Assembly (NCBI RefSeq): GCF_900142725.1
Contig: NZ_FRBW01000003.1
Coordinates: 186,001-250,000, forward strand
Reading direction: 5' to 3'
Origin: Roseibium suaedae
GTDB lineage: Bacteria; Pseudomonadota; Alphaproteobacteria; Rhizobiales; Stappiaceae
Length of the DNA: 64,000 bases
Made by a program: the position numbers and the translations under genes. Below the pieces are notes generated by a model. It searched no databases and was not told the DNA's origin. It worked only from the letters and a program-made list of their open reading frames with translations. Position 1 is the first letter of the stretch. The number at the start of each line of letters is the position of its first letter. Shown piece after piece: positions 17,114 to 27,589 of the stretch.

Positions 17114-18757
17114 TCAGTCTTCTTTCGTGATGTTCCAGAACACCGGCACCGGCGACGGGATCATTCCGGTCAGCTTGGTGCTGCGCGCCTGGGGCGAGAG
17201 ATACTGGCCAAGGGGAATGTAGTTCACCACATCCATGGCATGGGTCTGGATGAGCTTGGCGACAGCAGCCTGCTCTTCCGGGGTTTCCGCCTTGATGAAG
17301 TCCTTGCGCAGGGCTTCCAGTTCCGGATCCGTCGGCCAGCCGAACCAGGCCTCATTGCCGCGGCCGTTGAGCATCGGGTTGATCAGCGGCGTGTTGATTT
17401 CCGGAACGCCCCAGTTCGTGAAGAACAGGTTCCAGCCACCTTCCGACGGCTTGGACTGGCTCGCACGGCGGGTCACAAGGGTCTGCCAGTCCATCGGCTG
17501 CATGTCGACGTTGAAGCCGGCATTGCGCAGGGCCTGAGCTGCCACGATCGGCTGGGCGGAGATGGTCGGAACGTCCGTCGGCTGCATCAGGATGACCGGC
17601 GTGCCGTCATAACCGCTTTCGGCAAGAGCCTTCTTCGCGCCTTCGATGTCGCCGCCATTGATCAGGGTTTCAGCTCCGGTTTCATCGGCAAGCGGCGTGC
17701 CACAGCCAAAGACCGCACCACAGACCTTGTAATAGTCCGGGTTGCCGATGAGCGTCCCCAGAACATCCTGCTGGCTCAGGGCCATCAGGGCCGCCTTGCG
17801 CACCTTCACATTGTCGAAGGGCGGATAGAGGAAGTTCATCCGGCCCATGGTCTGATAGCCGAGCGGATCGCGCACTTCGGCAACAACCTCGTCGCTTCCC
17901 TCCAGGATCGGCAGAAGATCCACCGGCACCTGTTCCATGTAGTCGATTTCACCGGAGAGCAGCGCGTTGATAGACGTCTGGCTGTCGGGCATGGTCACCC
18001 ACTTGACCTTGTCCACGTTGACAACCTTGCCTCCGGCCATCCAGCTCGCCGGCTCGGTCCGCGGCACGTATTCCTTGAACTTCTCGTAGGTGACGCTGAC
18101 GCCAGGCTGATATTCAGCCTCAACGAACTTGAACGGACCAGACCCGATGAAGCTGGTAATGGAGGTGTCGACAGGGGTCGCTGCCACACTGGCCGGCATG
18201 ATGAACGGAGGCAGCGCGGACTGTTTCGCGATCGTGTCGATCAAGGGTGCGTAGGGCTCCTTCAGCGTCCAGACGAGCGTCTTGTCGTCCTTGGCTTCCA
18301 GACTTTCGGTCACGTCGAAGATCAGCTGGCCGCCGGAATCCTTCTGGCCCCAGCGCTTCATGGACGCCGCCGCATCAGCAGCGGTCACCGGAGCGCCATC
18401 ATGGAACAGCAGGCCGTCACGCAGGGTGAAGGTGTAGACCTTCTTGTCCTCGGAAATTTCCCAGGACGCCATCTGCGGCTGAGGCTTGAAGTTCTCGTCC
18501 ACGGCAACGAGAACGTCATAGATCATATAGGCGTGGTTTCGCACGATATGGGCGGTTGTGATCACCGGATCGACCACGCGCAGACCGGAGTGCATCACCG
18601 CCGTGATGACCTTTTCCTCAGCCTGAGCCGCCGTACCGAGGCCTGTCCCGGCCAGCAACGCACCCGCGATGAGACCGCTTGCTGCCCGCAGGCTCACGCC
18701 CGACCAGAAGCCTTTCAGTCTCGCCTGTTCTTGAACCCTGTCTCTTACACTCAACAT
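17114..18757 (-). CDS. Peptide/opine-type ABC transporter substrate-binding protein (SBP_bac_5)
   Basis: 547 residues from ATG 18757, preceded by AGGAA; the frame is open further upstream to 18835, but that part lacks a ribosome site. A signal peptide (about residues 20-42, GLIAGALLAGTGLGTAAQAEE) directs export. The mature protein has the family pattern ITAVMHSGLRVVDPVITTAHIVRN followed by WEISEDKKVYTFTLRDGLLFHDG, the usual signature of DppA/OppA-like lipo- or periplasmic binding proteins. It is located upstream of DppB/DppC/ATPase genes on the same strand. The ligand is unknown; the neighbouring M81 and M20 enzymes suggest a peptide, N-acyl amino acid or cyclic amide. Confidence 0.88.
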   Translation of the reverse strand: MLSVRDRVQEQARLKGFWSGVSLRAASGLIAGALLAGTGLGTAAQAEEKVITAVMHSGLRVVDPVITTAHIVRNHAYMIYDVLVAVDENFKPQPQMASWEISEDKKVYTFTLRDGLLFHDGAPVTAADAAASMKRWGQKDSGGQLIFDVTESLEAKDDKTLVWTLKEPYAPLIDTIAKQSALPPFIMPASVAATPVDTSITSFIGSGPFKFVEAEYQPGVSVTYEKFKEYVPRTEPASWMAGGKVVNVDKVKWVTMPDSQTSINALLSGEIDYMEQVPVDLLPILEGSDEVVAEVRDPLGYQTMGRMNFLYPPFDNVKVRKAALMALSQQDVLGTLIGNPDYYKVCGAVFGCGTPLADETGAETLINGGDIEGAKKALAESGYDGTPVILMQPTDVPTISAQPIVAAQALRNAGFNVDMQPMDWQTLVTRRASQSKPSEGGWNLFFTNWGVPEINTPLINPMLNGRGNEAWFGWPTDPELEALRKDFIKAETPEEQAAVAKLIQTHAMDVVNYIPLGQYLSPQARSTKLTGMIPSPVPVFWNITKED

Positions 18758-18873
18758 GTCTGTTCCTGTCTGGTTAGGTGATGTTTTGTGTTTTGATTTT
18801 TCCCGGCCTGTTTCCGGCCGGTTCAGTGCGGGCACAGTTCAGGCCGTAAGGGTGGCCCCTGTACCCGGATCGG

Positions 18874-20427
18874 TCAATGCGCCAGGCCGCTTCCAGCGGG
18901 CTCCAACGGCTTTGCCTTCGCTTCGCCCTTCAGGAAGGACGGACCACAGGGAGACATGCGGATGCCTTCCCTCAGATTTTCAAAAGGCAGGTCACTGGCA
19001 AGCAGGGCCATGGGACCCGGCGATTTGCAAACGAGGATCGTCTCGGCAATGGGCGTGAAGTCCGCCCGGAAATGCACGGAGCTCTTGTTGACGAGGATGG
19101 CCTGTTCGGTCGGCTCGATACCGACGAACCGGTACATGGCTTGATCGGCCAGCTGAACTTTCCGGCTCGCCAGAACCACACGCACACCGCCAATGGCAAG
19201 ACAGGCCGACGGGCCAAGGCTCATGTGTGACGCCCCGAAGAAGGGCCCCGTTGCCGTGAATTCGCCATCGGAGAGCTTTTCGACCGTGAAGACCGCCGTG
19301 AAGGGCTCATCCCCCGCGACACCGGACTTGCCGCCAAGGGTCAGCGTAACCTCTGCCCCCTCACCGGCCGCATGCGCCTTTGCAGCGGCTTCCGGATCAA
19401 CAATCAGGCCGATGGCTGCCCTTTGGGCATCAGCACTGACAAGAGCCCGAAGGATCCCGGCCGTGTTTGAATCCCCTCCGGCTCCCGGATTGTCCTGGGT
19501 ATCGGCAATCACCACCGGACGGCTTGCCGCTGCGCTCAGGGACTGGGCCAACCGGATGCAGTCATCTGGATCATGGGCCTTGCCTTGAAACTCGGCTTCC
19601 CGGGCCAGAACCTTCGCCACAAATCCATCCGCCGCAGTGTCTGCGAGCGATGCCTCATCTGCATAGACCAGCACAGAGGGGCAGCAATCTGCGAAATCCG
19701 CTGCAGGAAATCCCATCAGGAAGGACGTGCTGAAGACATCCCCGGCCTCCAGAGCGGCCACCTCGGAATAAAGCCCCTTAGCTGGCTCAATATCCGTGCA
19801 TTGCCAGGGGATCGGGATCAGGAAAGGCAACTGTCGGAAGGCTTTCGCAAAAGGCTTGCCCCGGTTCATCAATGCGTCCAGCTGCACAGCGGTGCGGTAG
19901 CCGGTTTCAGCCATGTCCACATGGGGATAGGTGCGATAAGCGACCATCACATCGCTGGCGTCGACCATCTTGCGGGTCACATTGCCATGAAGATCCAGAC
20001 TGGCGGCGACCGGAATATCCGGTCCCACGACATCGCGAATGCGCGCCAGGATTTCTCCCTCGCCGTCCTCCAGATGCTCGCACACCATGGCGCCGTGAAG
20101 GTCGATGTAGACACCATCCAGGGGACCGGCGGCCTTGAGCATGCCGACCAGTTCGTCAAGGATCCGTTCGAAGGCGTCCTTTTCGACATGGGCAGAGGGA
20201 ATGGCAACGGTCCAGAGCAGCGGAACCATCTCCCAGCCGGCTTTCGCGGCAAAATCCGAGGCCCCAGCGACGCCAATATTGACGCCCTTGCACCGGCTCA
20301 GGATTTCCTCACCGCGGCTGATGGGAATGTGGCCACCGCCCTCCTCGAAATGAGCATAGGTTGCAGGAGATGGCGCGAACGTATTGGTTTCATGGAGAAA
20401 CCCTGCGACAGCCACACGTCTGGACAC
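18874..20427 (-). CDS. M81 family metallopeptidase (MlrC-like)
   Basis: 517 residues, GTG start at 20427 with GAGGTGG upstream. The N-terminal pattern VAGFLHETNTFAPSPATYAHF, the central YIDLHGAMVCEH and DLHGNVT stretches with potential zinc-binding His/Asp/Glu residues, and a late DTQDNPGAGGDSNT motif define the M81/MlrC family. It is named for microcystinase C, the last hydrolase in microcystin breakdown in sphingomonads, but most members lie beside peptide importers in organisms that do not degrade microcystin. Here it is the first gene of the leftward importer/M20 cluster, divergent from an IclR regulator. A role in hydrolysing an imported peptide or lactam is inferred. Confidence 0.85.
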   Translation of the reverse strand: MSRRVAVAGFLHETNTFAPSPATYAHFEEGGGHIPISRGEEILSRCKGVNIGVAGASDFAAKAGWEMVPLLWTVAIPSAHVEKDAFERILDELVGMLKAAGPLDGVYIDLHGAMVCEHLEDGEGEILARIRDVVGPDIPVAASLDLHGNVTRKMVDASDVMVAYRTYPHVDMAETGYRTAVQLDALMNRGKPFAKAFRQLPFLIPIPWQCTDIEPAKGLYSEVAALEAGDVFSTSFLMGFPAADFADCCPSVLVYADEASLADTAADGFVAKVLAREAEFQGKAHDPDDCIRLAQSLSAAASRPVVIADTQDNPGAGGDSNTAGILRALVSADAQRAAIGLIVDPEAAAKAHAAGEGAEVTLTLGGKSGVAGDEPFTAVFTVEKLSDGEFTATGPFFGASHMSLGPSACLAIGGVRVVLASRKVQLADQAMYRFVGIEPTEQAILVNKSSVHFRADFTPIAETILVCKSPGPMALLASDLPFENLREGIRMSPCGPSFLKGEAKAKPLEPAGSGLAH

Positions 20428-20531
20428 TTCAAACCACCTCCGCTCTACCTGAAATCACGTCAGCCGGACTGCCACTCCATCCCTTGGTGGCGGCGTGGTT
20501 CGGGCTGTGCCAAATCTTGTCTTGAACCGGA

Positions 20532-20548
20532 GTATCGCTATGCGATAC
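20532..20548. promoter_or_regulatory. Perfect inverted repeat, IclR operator candidate
   Basis: GTATCGC-TAT-GCGATAC, 7-bp arms with a 3-bp centre, midway between the divergent M81 and iclR starts (195-bp gap). A partial repeat of the half-site (CGTATC) follows a few bases later. Position and symmetry fit autoregulation and control of the cluster by the adjacent IclR protein. Confidence 0.6.
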
Positions 20549-20622
20549 AGTCGTATCTATATTCATGCTAGGGCTTTTCTCCGGCTCCGGTCAATCGCCT
20601 AACCGGCTTATTTGAAGGCAAC

Positions 20623-21435
20623 ATGAGCCCAAATTATTTGCGATCGCTGCTCAGCACGCCGACAGAAAACGGCGAAGCGGAAAGGGACCCTCTTTTCGTG
20701 CAGTCGATTGCACGGGCCATGGAAGTCCTGTCCATCTTCCATCAGGTCGACCGGCCGCTTTCCCTGCAGGAAATCGCCTCGATGACCGGACTTGGCCGCA
20801 GCAATGTCCAGCGGATCGTGTTCACCCTGCGCAGTCTCGGCTACATCACCCGCGATCCGGACGACCGGGGCTATGTTCCAGGGCTCCGGCTGCTCGACCA
20901 TTCCCTCGATTTTCTCCGGCTCAACCCGGTTGTGGTCAAGGCAACGCCCATCCTGCTGGAACTCAGGCGGGCGGTGCGGGAGCGTGTCGATCTCAGCATC
21001 TGGGACGATCTGCGGCTGGTCTATGCCTCCCGCCTGCAGAGCAAGCGCGAAATCCTGACCTCCACCTTCCTCGGCTACAGCGTTCCGGTGTTCTGCGTCT
21101 CCGGCGGCTGGGCCATTCTTTCCCAGCTGGACGAGGACGAGGTCTCCGACATCATCGAAAGGTCGCACAGGGCTCCCTTGACGCCGCTCACAATCACCGA
21201 CCCGGACCTCCTGAAAGACAAGATCCGGGAGACAAGGGAAAATGGCTATGCCCTGGCGCTGGAGCAGATCCTGCCCGGCGAAATTGCCATCGGTGCGGCC
21301 ATTCTGGATCAGGCGCAAAGACCTGTTGCGGCCATACATGTGGCCGGCTCTCTCGCGGAATGGACGCCAGAGGAATTCACCCGCCAGTTTGCCCCGCTTC
21401 TGATCCAGGCGGCCCGGACCATAAGCCGGGGCTGA
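20623..21435 (+). CDS. IclR family transcriptional regulator
   Basis: 270 residues. N-terminal winged helix (about 25-85): FVQSIARAMEVLSIFHQVDRPLSLQEIASMTGL and the recognition helix GRSNVQRIVFTLRSLGYI. The C-terminal effector domain (about 100-265) contains the IclR pattern ILTSTFLGYSVPVFCVSGGWAILS and GEIAIGAAILD. It is divergent from the M81-importer-M20 cluster and convergent with an amidase, so it most likely controls the M81 operon through the palindrome at 20532. The effector is probably the imported compound or a product, which is not known. Confidence 0.88.
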   Translation: MSPNYLRSLLSTPTENGEAERDPLFVQSIARAMEVLSIFHQVDRPLSLQEIASMTGLGRSNVQRIVFTLRSLGYITRDPDDRGYVPGLRLLDHSLDFLRLNPVVVKATPILLELRRAVRERVDLSIWDDLRLVYASRLQSKREILTSTFLGYSVPVFCVSGGWAILSQLDEDEVSDIIERSHRAPLTPLTITDPDLLKDKIRETRENGYALALEQILPGEIAIGAAILDQAQRPVAAIHVAGSLAEWTPEEFTRQFAPLLIQAARTISRG

Positions 21436-21467
21436 CCCCGGCCTGGACAGGCATTGTGCCTGCGGCC

Positions 21468-22859
21468 TCAAGCTGCAATCACCGGCCAGTTGGTGATCGG
21501 TCCGCGCCAGTCTTCAAAGGCCTTAGCCAGACGCAGCACGGTCAAATCCTCGAAACGGCCGGCGACGATCTGGAGCCCTATCGGCATTCCCGACTTCGAG
21601 AACCCGCAATTGATGGAACACGCCGGCTGATCCCCCATGTTCCAGGGCATGGTGAAGCCGATATGCTCGAAGGGCAGTGCGGGATCATTGGTCGGAGATG
21701 GCCATTCGGCGGGATAGCTGACGATCGGATTGACCGGAGACAGGATCGCCGTCACCCCGTTGAGCAGGGTGGCGCAGGTCTGGCGCATGGCGAGCATGTG
21801 GTCAAAGCCTGCCGCAACAGTGGCCCCATCGATCTGCGCCGCAGCACTGGCCCATTCCAGGATATAGGGCAGGACTTTGCCACGAGCCTCTTCACTGAGC
21901 TTCTGCATCTGGGTCCAGAACCGTGCCCGCCAGAACGCATCAAGGCCATTGAGATTGTCCCGGGACAACATGGGGCCAAGTTCGACGATCTCGGCGCCCT
22001 GCTCCTCGAACATGCGGGCTGCGGCAAGCACGGCATCGCGCACCTCGCCATCCACCTTCAAGCCTGTTCCTGCCTCCAGGATCAGACCGATCTTCATGCC
22101 TTTCACATTGGCTGGGGCAACATCATAGTCCAGCGCCTCATAGGGAACAGAAGTCGCATCGCGCCAGTCGGGCCGGGTAATGACCGGCAGAACCATGAGA
22201 CTGTCGTCAACGGTCCGGGTCATCGGACCAACACAGCGGCCCGGATAATAGGGATAGACCGGCACCCGCCCCTGGGTCGCCTTGAACCCGAAGAGACCGG
22301 TCCAGCCGGCAGGAAGGCGCACGGAGCCGCCGATATCCGTGCCGATATGCAAGGGACCATAACCGGCAGCGCCAGCCGATCCGGCACCGGCGCTCGATCC
22401 GCCCGGATTTGTACTGAGATCCCACGGGTTGCGGCTGAGCTGATGGAACGTCGACAGGCCTGAACTCAACATGCCGTAGTCAGGACAGGTGGTCTTGGCA
22501 AAAATGATCGCACCGTCTTCCTTCAGCCGTGCGGCTGTGGGCGCATCCGCATCAGCCGGCACCAGCTCGGTTGCGGCGGTGCCCATGGGAACCGGATCTC
22601 CCTTGGTGGCAATCAACTCTTTCAGGGTGACCGGCACGCCGTCGAGGGCACCATCCGGCTCCCCCTTGAGCCATCTCTGCGTTGCCTCGGCAGCCTGTTT
22701 CATCGCCTGCTCGGGCCGGTAGTCGTAGAGCGCACCGACCTTCGGCTCGCAGGCGTCCACCCTTTCGCAGACTGCCGCCATATATTCGCTCGGCGACACG
22801 GTCTTGTCGGAGAAAGCCTTGAGGAGATCGCGCACTCCAAGATCAATGATGCCGCTCAT
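21468..22859 (-). CDS. Amidase (amidase signature family)
   Basis: 463 residues. The Ser-cisSer-Lys triad is visible: K80 (PVTLKEL), S155 in NPGGSSAGAG, and nucleophile S179 in GTDIGGSVRLPA. Length is normal for the family (GatA-like catabolic amidases). It is not GatA itself, because no GatB/GatC genes are near. It is convergent with iclR and next to the M81/M20/importer cluster, so it probably hydrolyses a primary or aryl amide in the same pathway, though it may have its own promoter (palindrome at 22997). Confidence 0.85.
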   Translation of the reverse strand: MSGIIDLGVRDLLKAFSDKTVSPSEYMAAVCERVDACEPKVGALYDYRPEQAMKQAAEATQRWLKGEPDGALDGVPVTLKELIATKGDPVPMGTAATELVPADADAPTAARLKEDGAIIFAKTTCPDYGMLSSGLSTFHQLSRNPWDLSTNPGGSSAGAGSAGAAGYGPLHIGTDIGGSVRLPAGWTGLFGFKATQGRVPVYPYYPGRCVGPMTRTVDDSLMVLPVITRPDWRDATSVPYEALDYDVAPANVKGMKIGLILEAGTGLKVDGEVRDAVLAAARMFEEQGAEIVELGPMLSRDNLNGLDAFWRARFWTQMQKLSEEARGKVLPYILEWASAAAQIDGATVAAGFDHMLAMRQTCATLLNGVTAILSPVNPIVSYPAEWPSPTNDPALPFEHIGFTMPWNMGDQPACSINCGFSKSGMPIGLQIVAGRFEDLTVLRLAKAFEDWRGPITNWPVIAA

Positions 22860-22996
22860 GGAACCATCCGGAAAGTCAGGAGATAAGGGAATAGTCCGGC
22901 GGAATCCTGCCGGATTTCAGGGCGGGTGCCGTGCAGCAAACCGCTGCCTGCCCGAAAACTCTGCCCGACTTCGCCGTGCCAATTCAACGACTATAT

Positions 22997-23006
22997 TGTG
23001 GCCACA
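22997..23006. promoter_or_regulatory. Short palindrome upstream of the amidase gene
   Basis: TGTGGCCACA, a perfect 10-bp palindrome about 140 bp upstream of the amidase start, in the gap after the LysR gene that is transcribed in the same direction. It could be an operator, but a 10-bp palindrome can also occur by chance. Confidence 0.3.
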
Positions 23007-23027
23007 GTGCTACGGTTTCCGTTGCAC

Positions 23028-23945
23028 TCAGCGTGGCATTCCCTTCTCGCCATAAGACCGCAACCGGGTCTCCAGATAGGCCGAAAGCTTTTCGGCAGCA
23101 AAGCTCAAGGAGCGCCCCTGAGGCAGGCTGAGCTGGATCAGCGTGTCGATGGCCGCATCCTTCGCAAGAGGCCTTGCGACCAGTTCCGATGTGCGAATTT
23201 CCCGCGCCACAGAGATTTCCGGCAGGATCAGGATGGCTGCGCCCTGCCGGGCAAGTTCCTTCTGGATGGTGACCGACGGCGTCGTGAACACCACATCAGC
23301 CGCCGCCCTGCCCGCCGCAGCAAGCCGTGCCTCGAAGGCCTGTCTCAGGCTGAAGCTCGTGTCCGGCATGGCCAAGGGATAGGAACAAAGGGTCTCAAGG
23401 GAGAGTTCCGCCAGACTTGCCGCCGGATGGGCCGGAGACAGGATTGCCGCATGCCGGACGGGAATGCGGCTTCGGGCAATCACCTTTGGCTCGGAGGGCG
23501 AAAACAAGGTCAGCGCCATGTCCGCATCGCCTTCGTGAACGGCCTTCAGTGCCTCTGTCGCAGACCCTTCAAGAAGGCTTGCCCGGATGGCCGGAAAGTC
23601 ACGGGAAAAGCCGGACAGCACGCCTGCGAGAATGGCGCCCCCGGTCGCGCCATTGACATAGACCGTCACCTCGCCCCGCTGAAGACCACGCATGTCGTCG
23701 ATCAGCTGGCGGGCCAGGTCGAATTCCTTCATGGCACTGCGCGACCTGCGGACAAGAAGCTCGCCCGCAGCGGTCAGTTCAATGCCCCGGGCCGTCCGGT
23801 CCACAAGCGGCGCACCAAAATGATACTCGAGGTTTTCAAGCTGCCGGCTGATGGCCGTGGGCGACACGCCGAGGTTCTGGGCAGCTTCCCGGATGGAGCG
23901 GCAGCGGGCAAGTTCGTTGAAATAGGCAATGGCTTGAAGCTGCAT
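23028..23945 (-). CDS. LysR family transcriptional regulator
   Basis: 305 residues from ATG 23945 (MQLQAIAYFNELARCRSIREAA); a longer frame to 24059 encodes a hydrophobic leader that is unlikely to be translated. The winged helix-turn-helix is typical (LGVSPTAISRQLENLEYHFGAPLVDR), and the effector domain follows from about residue 90 (GEVTVYVNGATGGAILAGVL). It lies upstream of the amidase on the same strand and divergent from the transglutaminase operon starting at 24252, so either could be its target. Confidence 0.85.
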   Translation of the reverse strand: MQLQAIAYFNELARCRSIREAAQNLGVSPTAISRQLENLEYHFGAPLVDRTARGIELTAAGELLVRRSRSAMKEFDLARQLIDDMRGLQRGEVTVYVNGATGGAILAGVLSGFSRDFPAIRASLLEGSATEALKAVHEGDADMALTLFSPSEPKVIARSRIPVRHAAILSPAHPAASLAELSLETLCSYPLAMPDTSFSLRQAFEARLAAAGRAAADVVFTTPSVTIQKELARQGAAILILPEISVAREIRTSELVARPLAKDAAIDTLIQLSLPQGRSLSFAAEKLSAYLETRLRSYGEKGMPR

Positions 23946-24251
23946 GTCTTCCGGTCCTGATATGACGTGCGCCCGTTCCTTCGTCTGGCGGGTGGGCATG
24001 AGCCAAATGCAGCACAAAAACAGCAGGCCAAGCAAACAGGAAAGCAGTAACAATTTCAAGAAGGTTGGAAAGACCTTGAAGACCGCTGCTGCCTGCCTAA
24101 ACTTTAACCTCAGCGCGTAAATTTCCGCCTAGAAAAGCAACCGAAGAACAGTCGTTTTGGTTTGTGAAAGCCAAGTAAAAGTGACAGGCTGCTGACCCAA
24201 ACCCGGCACGACCCCGATACTACCCCGGTACGACCCAGGAGCAGACTTGGC

Positions 24252-27200
24252 ATGGCGATCACGGCGGCAATCAGGCATCTCACCCACTACCGCTACGACA
24301 GACCCGTAACACTGGGACCACAGATCATCCGGCTCCGTCCCGCGCCCCACAGCCGGACCAGGGTCATTTCCCATTCTCTCAAGGTCAGCCCGGAACCCCA
24401 TTTCGTCAATTACCAGCAAGATGCCTATGGCAACTGGCTGGCCCGCTATGTCTTTCCGGAACCCGTCCGCGAATTGAAGATCGAGGTCGATCTCGTCGCC
24501 GACATGACAGTCTATAATCCGTTCGATTTCTTCGTCGAGGAAAGCGCGGAAGAATGGCCCTTCGCCTATCCTGAAGAGATCCAGGATGACCTGTCGATCT
24601 ACCGGCAAACCGAGCCAGCGGGTCCGAAGCTTGCCGCCCTTCTGGAAAGCATCGACAAGACGCCCCGCCGCACAGTTGATGTCATTGTGGGGCTGAATGC
24701 CCGCCTGTCCCAGGAGATCGACTATGTGATCCGCATGGAGCCCGGCGTCCAGACACCGGAAGAAACCCTGACGGTGGGCAAGGGCTCCTGCCGTGATACG
24801 AGCTGGCTTCTGGTGCATGCCCTGCGTCATCTGGGTTTTGCGGCCCGCTTTGTCTCCGGCTATCTGATCCAGCTGAAGCCCGACCTCATTTCCCTGGATG
24901 GACCGGCAGGCACGGATCACGATTTCACGGACCTTCATGCCTGGTGCGAAGCCTATATTCCGGGTGCAGGCTGGATCGGCCTTGACCCGACCTCCGGTCT
25001 GCTGACTGGTGAAAGCCATATTCCACTCTCGGCCACACCGCACTATCGCAATGCCGCACCGATCTCGGGCGTCGCCAGCTATGCGGAAGTCGACTTCAGT
25101 TTCGACATGCAGGTCACACGCGTTGCCGAACATCCGCGCATCACCAAGCCCTTCTCGGAAGAAAGCTGGGCGGCTCTGGATGCGCTTGGAAACAAGGTAG
25201 ACGAAGCGCTCCAGGCAGGCGACACCCGACTGACCATGGGCGGCGAGCCGACCTTTGTCTCCATCGACGATTTTGAATCTGCTGAATGGAACACGGCAGC
25301 TGTCGGCCCCCAGAAGCGGGCGCTGGCGGACCAGTTGATCCGCCGCCTGCGCGAACGCTTCGCCCCTGGCGGCTTCCTGCATTATGGCCAGGGCAAGTGG
25401 TATCCCGGCGAAACCCTGCCCCGCTGGACCTTCTCGCTCTATTGGCGGCGGGATGGCAAACCGATCTGGTCCAAGCCGGAGCTGATTGCCACTGAAAAGG
25501 AAAACACCGGCGTCACCGCTTCAGATGCGGAAAAACTGGTCAGGGAAATCGCTACCCAGTTGCAGGTAGATCCTGAAAATGCCGTGCCCGCCTATGAAGA
25601 TCCGGCCGATTGGCTTTTGAAGGAAGCCAACCTTCCGGAGAACGTCACGCCGGAAAACTCCAAGCTGAAAGATCCGGAAGAGCGGCACCGCATTGCCAAG
25701 GTCTTCAACCGGGGCCTGAACCAGCCTGCCGGCTTCGTCCTGCCGGTCCAGCGCTGGCAGACAAAAGCGATGGATCACCGCCGCTGGCAGTCGGAAAAGT
25801 GGAAGCCCCGGCGCGGTCATGTCTATCTGGTGCCCGGAGACAGCCCGGCCGGCTACCGCCTGCCCCTTGGCGCCCTGCCCTATATTCCGCCCTCGCAATA
25901 TCCCTATGTGAACACCGCCGATCCTACGGTGCCAAAGCCTGCCCTTCCGGACCGGATGATGCCGGAGGCCAGCACGCCGTCAGATCCGGATCAGCTGCGG
26001 GCCAGCTTCACCCCTGCCACGGGAACCCAGGAGCGGGTAGAACAGCAGTTGGACCTTTCCAACACAGCCGTGCGCACGGCCCTTGCCGTTGAGCCCCGGG
26101 ATGGGCGGCTGTGTGTCTTCATGCCGCCGGTGGAACGGGTGGAAGACTATCTTGAGCTGCTGGAAGCTGCGGAACAGGCTGCAGAATCCCTTGGCCTCAA
26201 GGTGCATATCGAAGGCTATGCACCGCCCCACGATCCGCGCATCAACGTCATCCGGGTTGCACCGGATCCGGGCGTGATCGAAGTGAACATCCATCCGGCC
26301 TCCAGCTGGCAGGACTGCGTGGAGATCACCAATGCGGTCTATGAGGAAGCACGCCAGTCGCGGCTTGGCGCAGACAAGTTCATGATCGACGGCAAGCATG
26401 TTGGCACCGGCGGCGGCAACCATGTGGTCGTCGGCGGGGCAACGCCCATGGACAGCCCGTTCCTGCGCAGACCCGACCTTTTACGCTCGCTGATCCTGCA
26501 CTGGCAGCGGCACCCGAGCCTGTCCTATCTGTTCTCCGGCCTGTTCATCGGCCCGACCAGTCAGGCGCCCCGTATCGATGAGGCCCGCCATGACGGGCTC
26601 TATGAGCTGGAAATCGCGCTCGACCAAATGCCCCATCCGGACACTGGCGTCCCGCCGCTGCCCTGGCTGACGGACCGCTTGCTGCGCAATCTTCTGACAG
26701 ATGTCACCGGCAACACCCACCGGGCCGAGATCTGCATCGACAAGCTCTATTCGCCAGATGGCCCGACCGGGCGCCTTGGTCTGGTGGAATTCCGGGGCTT
26801 CGAGATGCCACCGGACGCAAGGATGAGCCTTGCCCAGCAGCTTCTGATCCGCGGCCTGATTGCACGGTTCTGGAAGACGCCTGCGACGGGAACCTTCAGC
26901 CGCTGGGGCACGAGCCTCCATGACCGCTTCATGCTGCCGCATTTCCTCTGGGAGGATTTCCTGGACGTGCTGGCAGATCTGCGGGACCACGGCTTCTCGT
27001 TCCGCCCCGAGTGGTATGAGGCACAGTCCGAGTTCCGTTTCCCCTTCTGCGGCGAAATTGAACTTGAGGGCGTCCATCTGGAGCTCCGGCAGGCGCTGGA
27101 GCCCTGGCACGTGCTTGGGGAAACAGGTGCCATCGGCGGCACGGTGCGCTACACGGACAGTTCCACCGAACGTCTCCAGGTCAAGCTGACGACGGCCAAC

Positions 27201-27587
27201 CCGGACCGCTATATCGTCACCTGCAACCAGCGCAAGGTCCCGCTGAAAAAGACTTCAACCAACGGTGTTTCCGTCGCCGGTGTGCGCTACAAGGCCTGGC
27301 AACCCGCCATGGCAATGCATCCGGTTCTGCCAATTGACGCCCCCCTCACATTTGACATATTCGACACTTGGTCCGGACGGGCGCTGGGCGGATGTGTCTA
27401 TCATGTGGCCCATCCGGGCGGCCGGAACTACGATGTTTTCCCGGTCAACGCCAATGAGGCGGAAGCCCGGCGGCTGGCCCGGTTCGAAAAACATGGCCAC
27501 ACGCCCGGAGGCTACTGGCCGCAGGTGGAATACCCCCATGAGGAGTTTCCGATGACACTCGACATGCGCCGGAAGGCAGGCATCTGA
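24252..27587 (+). CDS. Transglutaminase-like / DUF2126 protein
   Basis: 1111 residues; ATG with AGGAG 9 bp upstream. The N-terminal part (1-290) is a bacterial transglutaminase-like cysteine protease fold with a complete Cys-His-Asp triad: C180 (GSCRDTSW), H229 (HAWCEAY) and D245 (GLDPTSG). The remainder (about 310-1111) is DUF2126, a large domain with conserved stretches [17 protein letters not shown] and GTGGGNHVV. It is the first gene of a three-gene operon with an ATP-grasp/alpha-E protein and a second transglutaminase. This set is widespread in proteobacteria and was proposed on genomic grounds to make or process an unknown peptide or amide linkage; no reaction is established. Confidence 0.9.
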   Translation: MAITAAIRHLTHYRYDRPVTLGPQIIRLRPAPHSRTRVISHSLKVSPEPHFVNYQQDAYGNWLARYVFPEPVRELKIEVDLVADMTVYNPFDFFVEESAEEWPFAYPEEIQDDLSIYRQTEPAGPKLAALLESIDKTPRRTVDVIVGLNARLSQEIDYVIRMEPGVQTPEETLTVGKGSCRDTSWLLVHALRHLGFAARFVSGYLIQLKPDLISLDGPAGTDHDFTDLHAWCEAYIPGAGWIGLDPTSGLLTGESHIPLSATPHYRNAAPISGVASYAEVDFSFDMQVTRVAEHPRITKPFSEESWAALDALGNKVDEALQAGDTRLTMGGEPTFVSIDDFESAEWNTAAVGPQKRALADQLIRRLRERFAPGGFLHYGQGKWYPGETLPRWTFSLYWRRDGKPIWSKPELIATEKENTGVTASDAEKLVREIATQLQVDPENAVPAYEDPADWLLKEANLPENVTPENSKLKDPEERHRIAKVFNRGLNQPAGFVLPVQRWQTKAMDHRRWQSEKWKPRRGHVYLVPGDSPAGYRLPLGALPYIPPSQYPYVNTADPTVPKPALPDRMMPEASTPSDPDQLRASFTPATGTQERVEQQLDLSNTAVRTALAVEPRDGRLCVFMPPVERVEDYLELLEAAEQAAESLGLKVHIEGYAPPHDPRINVIRVAPDPGVIEVNIHPASSWQDCVEITNAVYEEARQSRLGADKFMIDGKHVGTGGGNHVVVGGATPMDSPFLRRPDLLRSLILHWQRHPSLSYLFSGLFIGPTSQAPRIDEARHDGLYELEIALDQMPHPDTGVPPLPWLTDRLLRNLLTDVTGNTHRAEICIDKLYSPDGPTGRLGLVEFRGFEMPPDARMSLAQQLLIRGLIARFWKTPATGTFSRWGTSLHDRFMLPHFLWEDFLDVLADLRDHGFSFRPEWYEAQSEFRFPFCGEIELEGVHLELRQALEPWHVLGETGAIGGTVRYTDSSTERLQVKLTTANPDRYIVTCNQRKVPLKKTSTNGVSVAGVRYKAWQPAMAMHPVLPIDAPLTFDIFDTWSGRALGGCVYHVAHPGGRNYDVFPVNANEAEARRLARFEKHGHTPGGYWPQVEYPHEEFPMTLDMRRKAGI

Positions 27588-27589
27588 CA

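Noticed and set aside
16334..18781. Very long open frame (815 codons) on the plus strand
   Set aside because: It is antisense to the DppB-type permease and the peptide-binding-protein gene, both of which have clear domains; its product is low-complexity and Arg/His/Gly-rich, as expected from a GC-rich shadow frame.
18874..20427. Microcystin degradation locus, suggested by the MlrC-like gene
   Set aside because: No mlrA, mlrB or mlrD homologue is present; M81 proteins are common beside peptide importers in bacteria that do not degrade microcystin.
23946..24059. Hydrophobic N-terminal extension of the LysR protein
   Set aside because: LysR proteins begin close to the helix-turn-helix; the ATG at 23945 gives the normal length, and the extension lies in the divergent promoter region.
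24129..25382. 417-codon open frame on the minus strand
   Set aside because: Lies opposite the transglutaminase/DUF2126 gene, which has an intact catalytic triad; no independent support.
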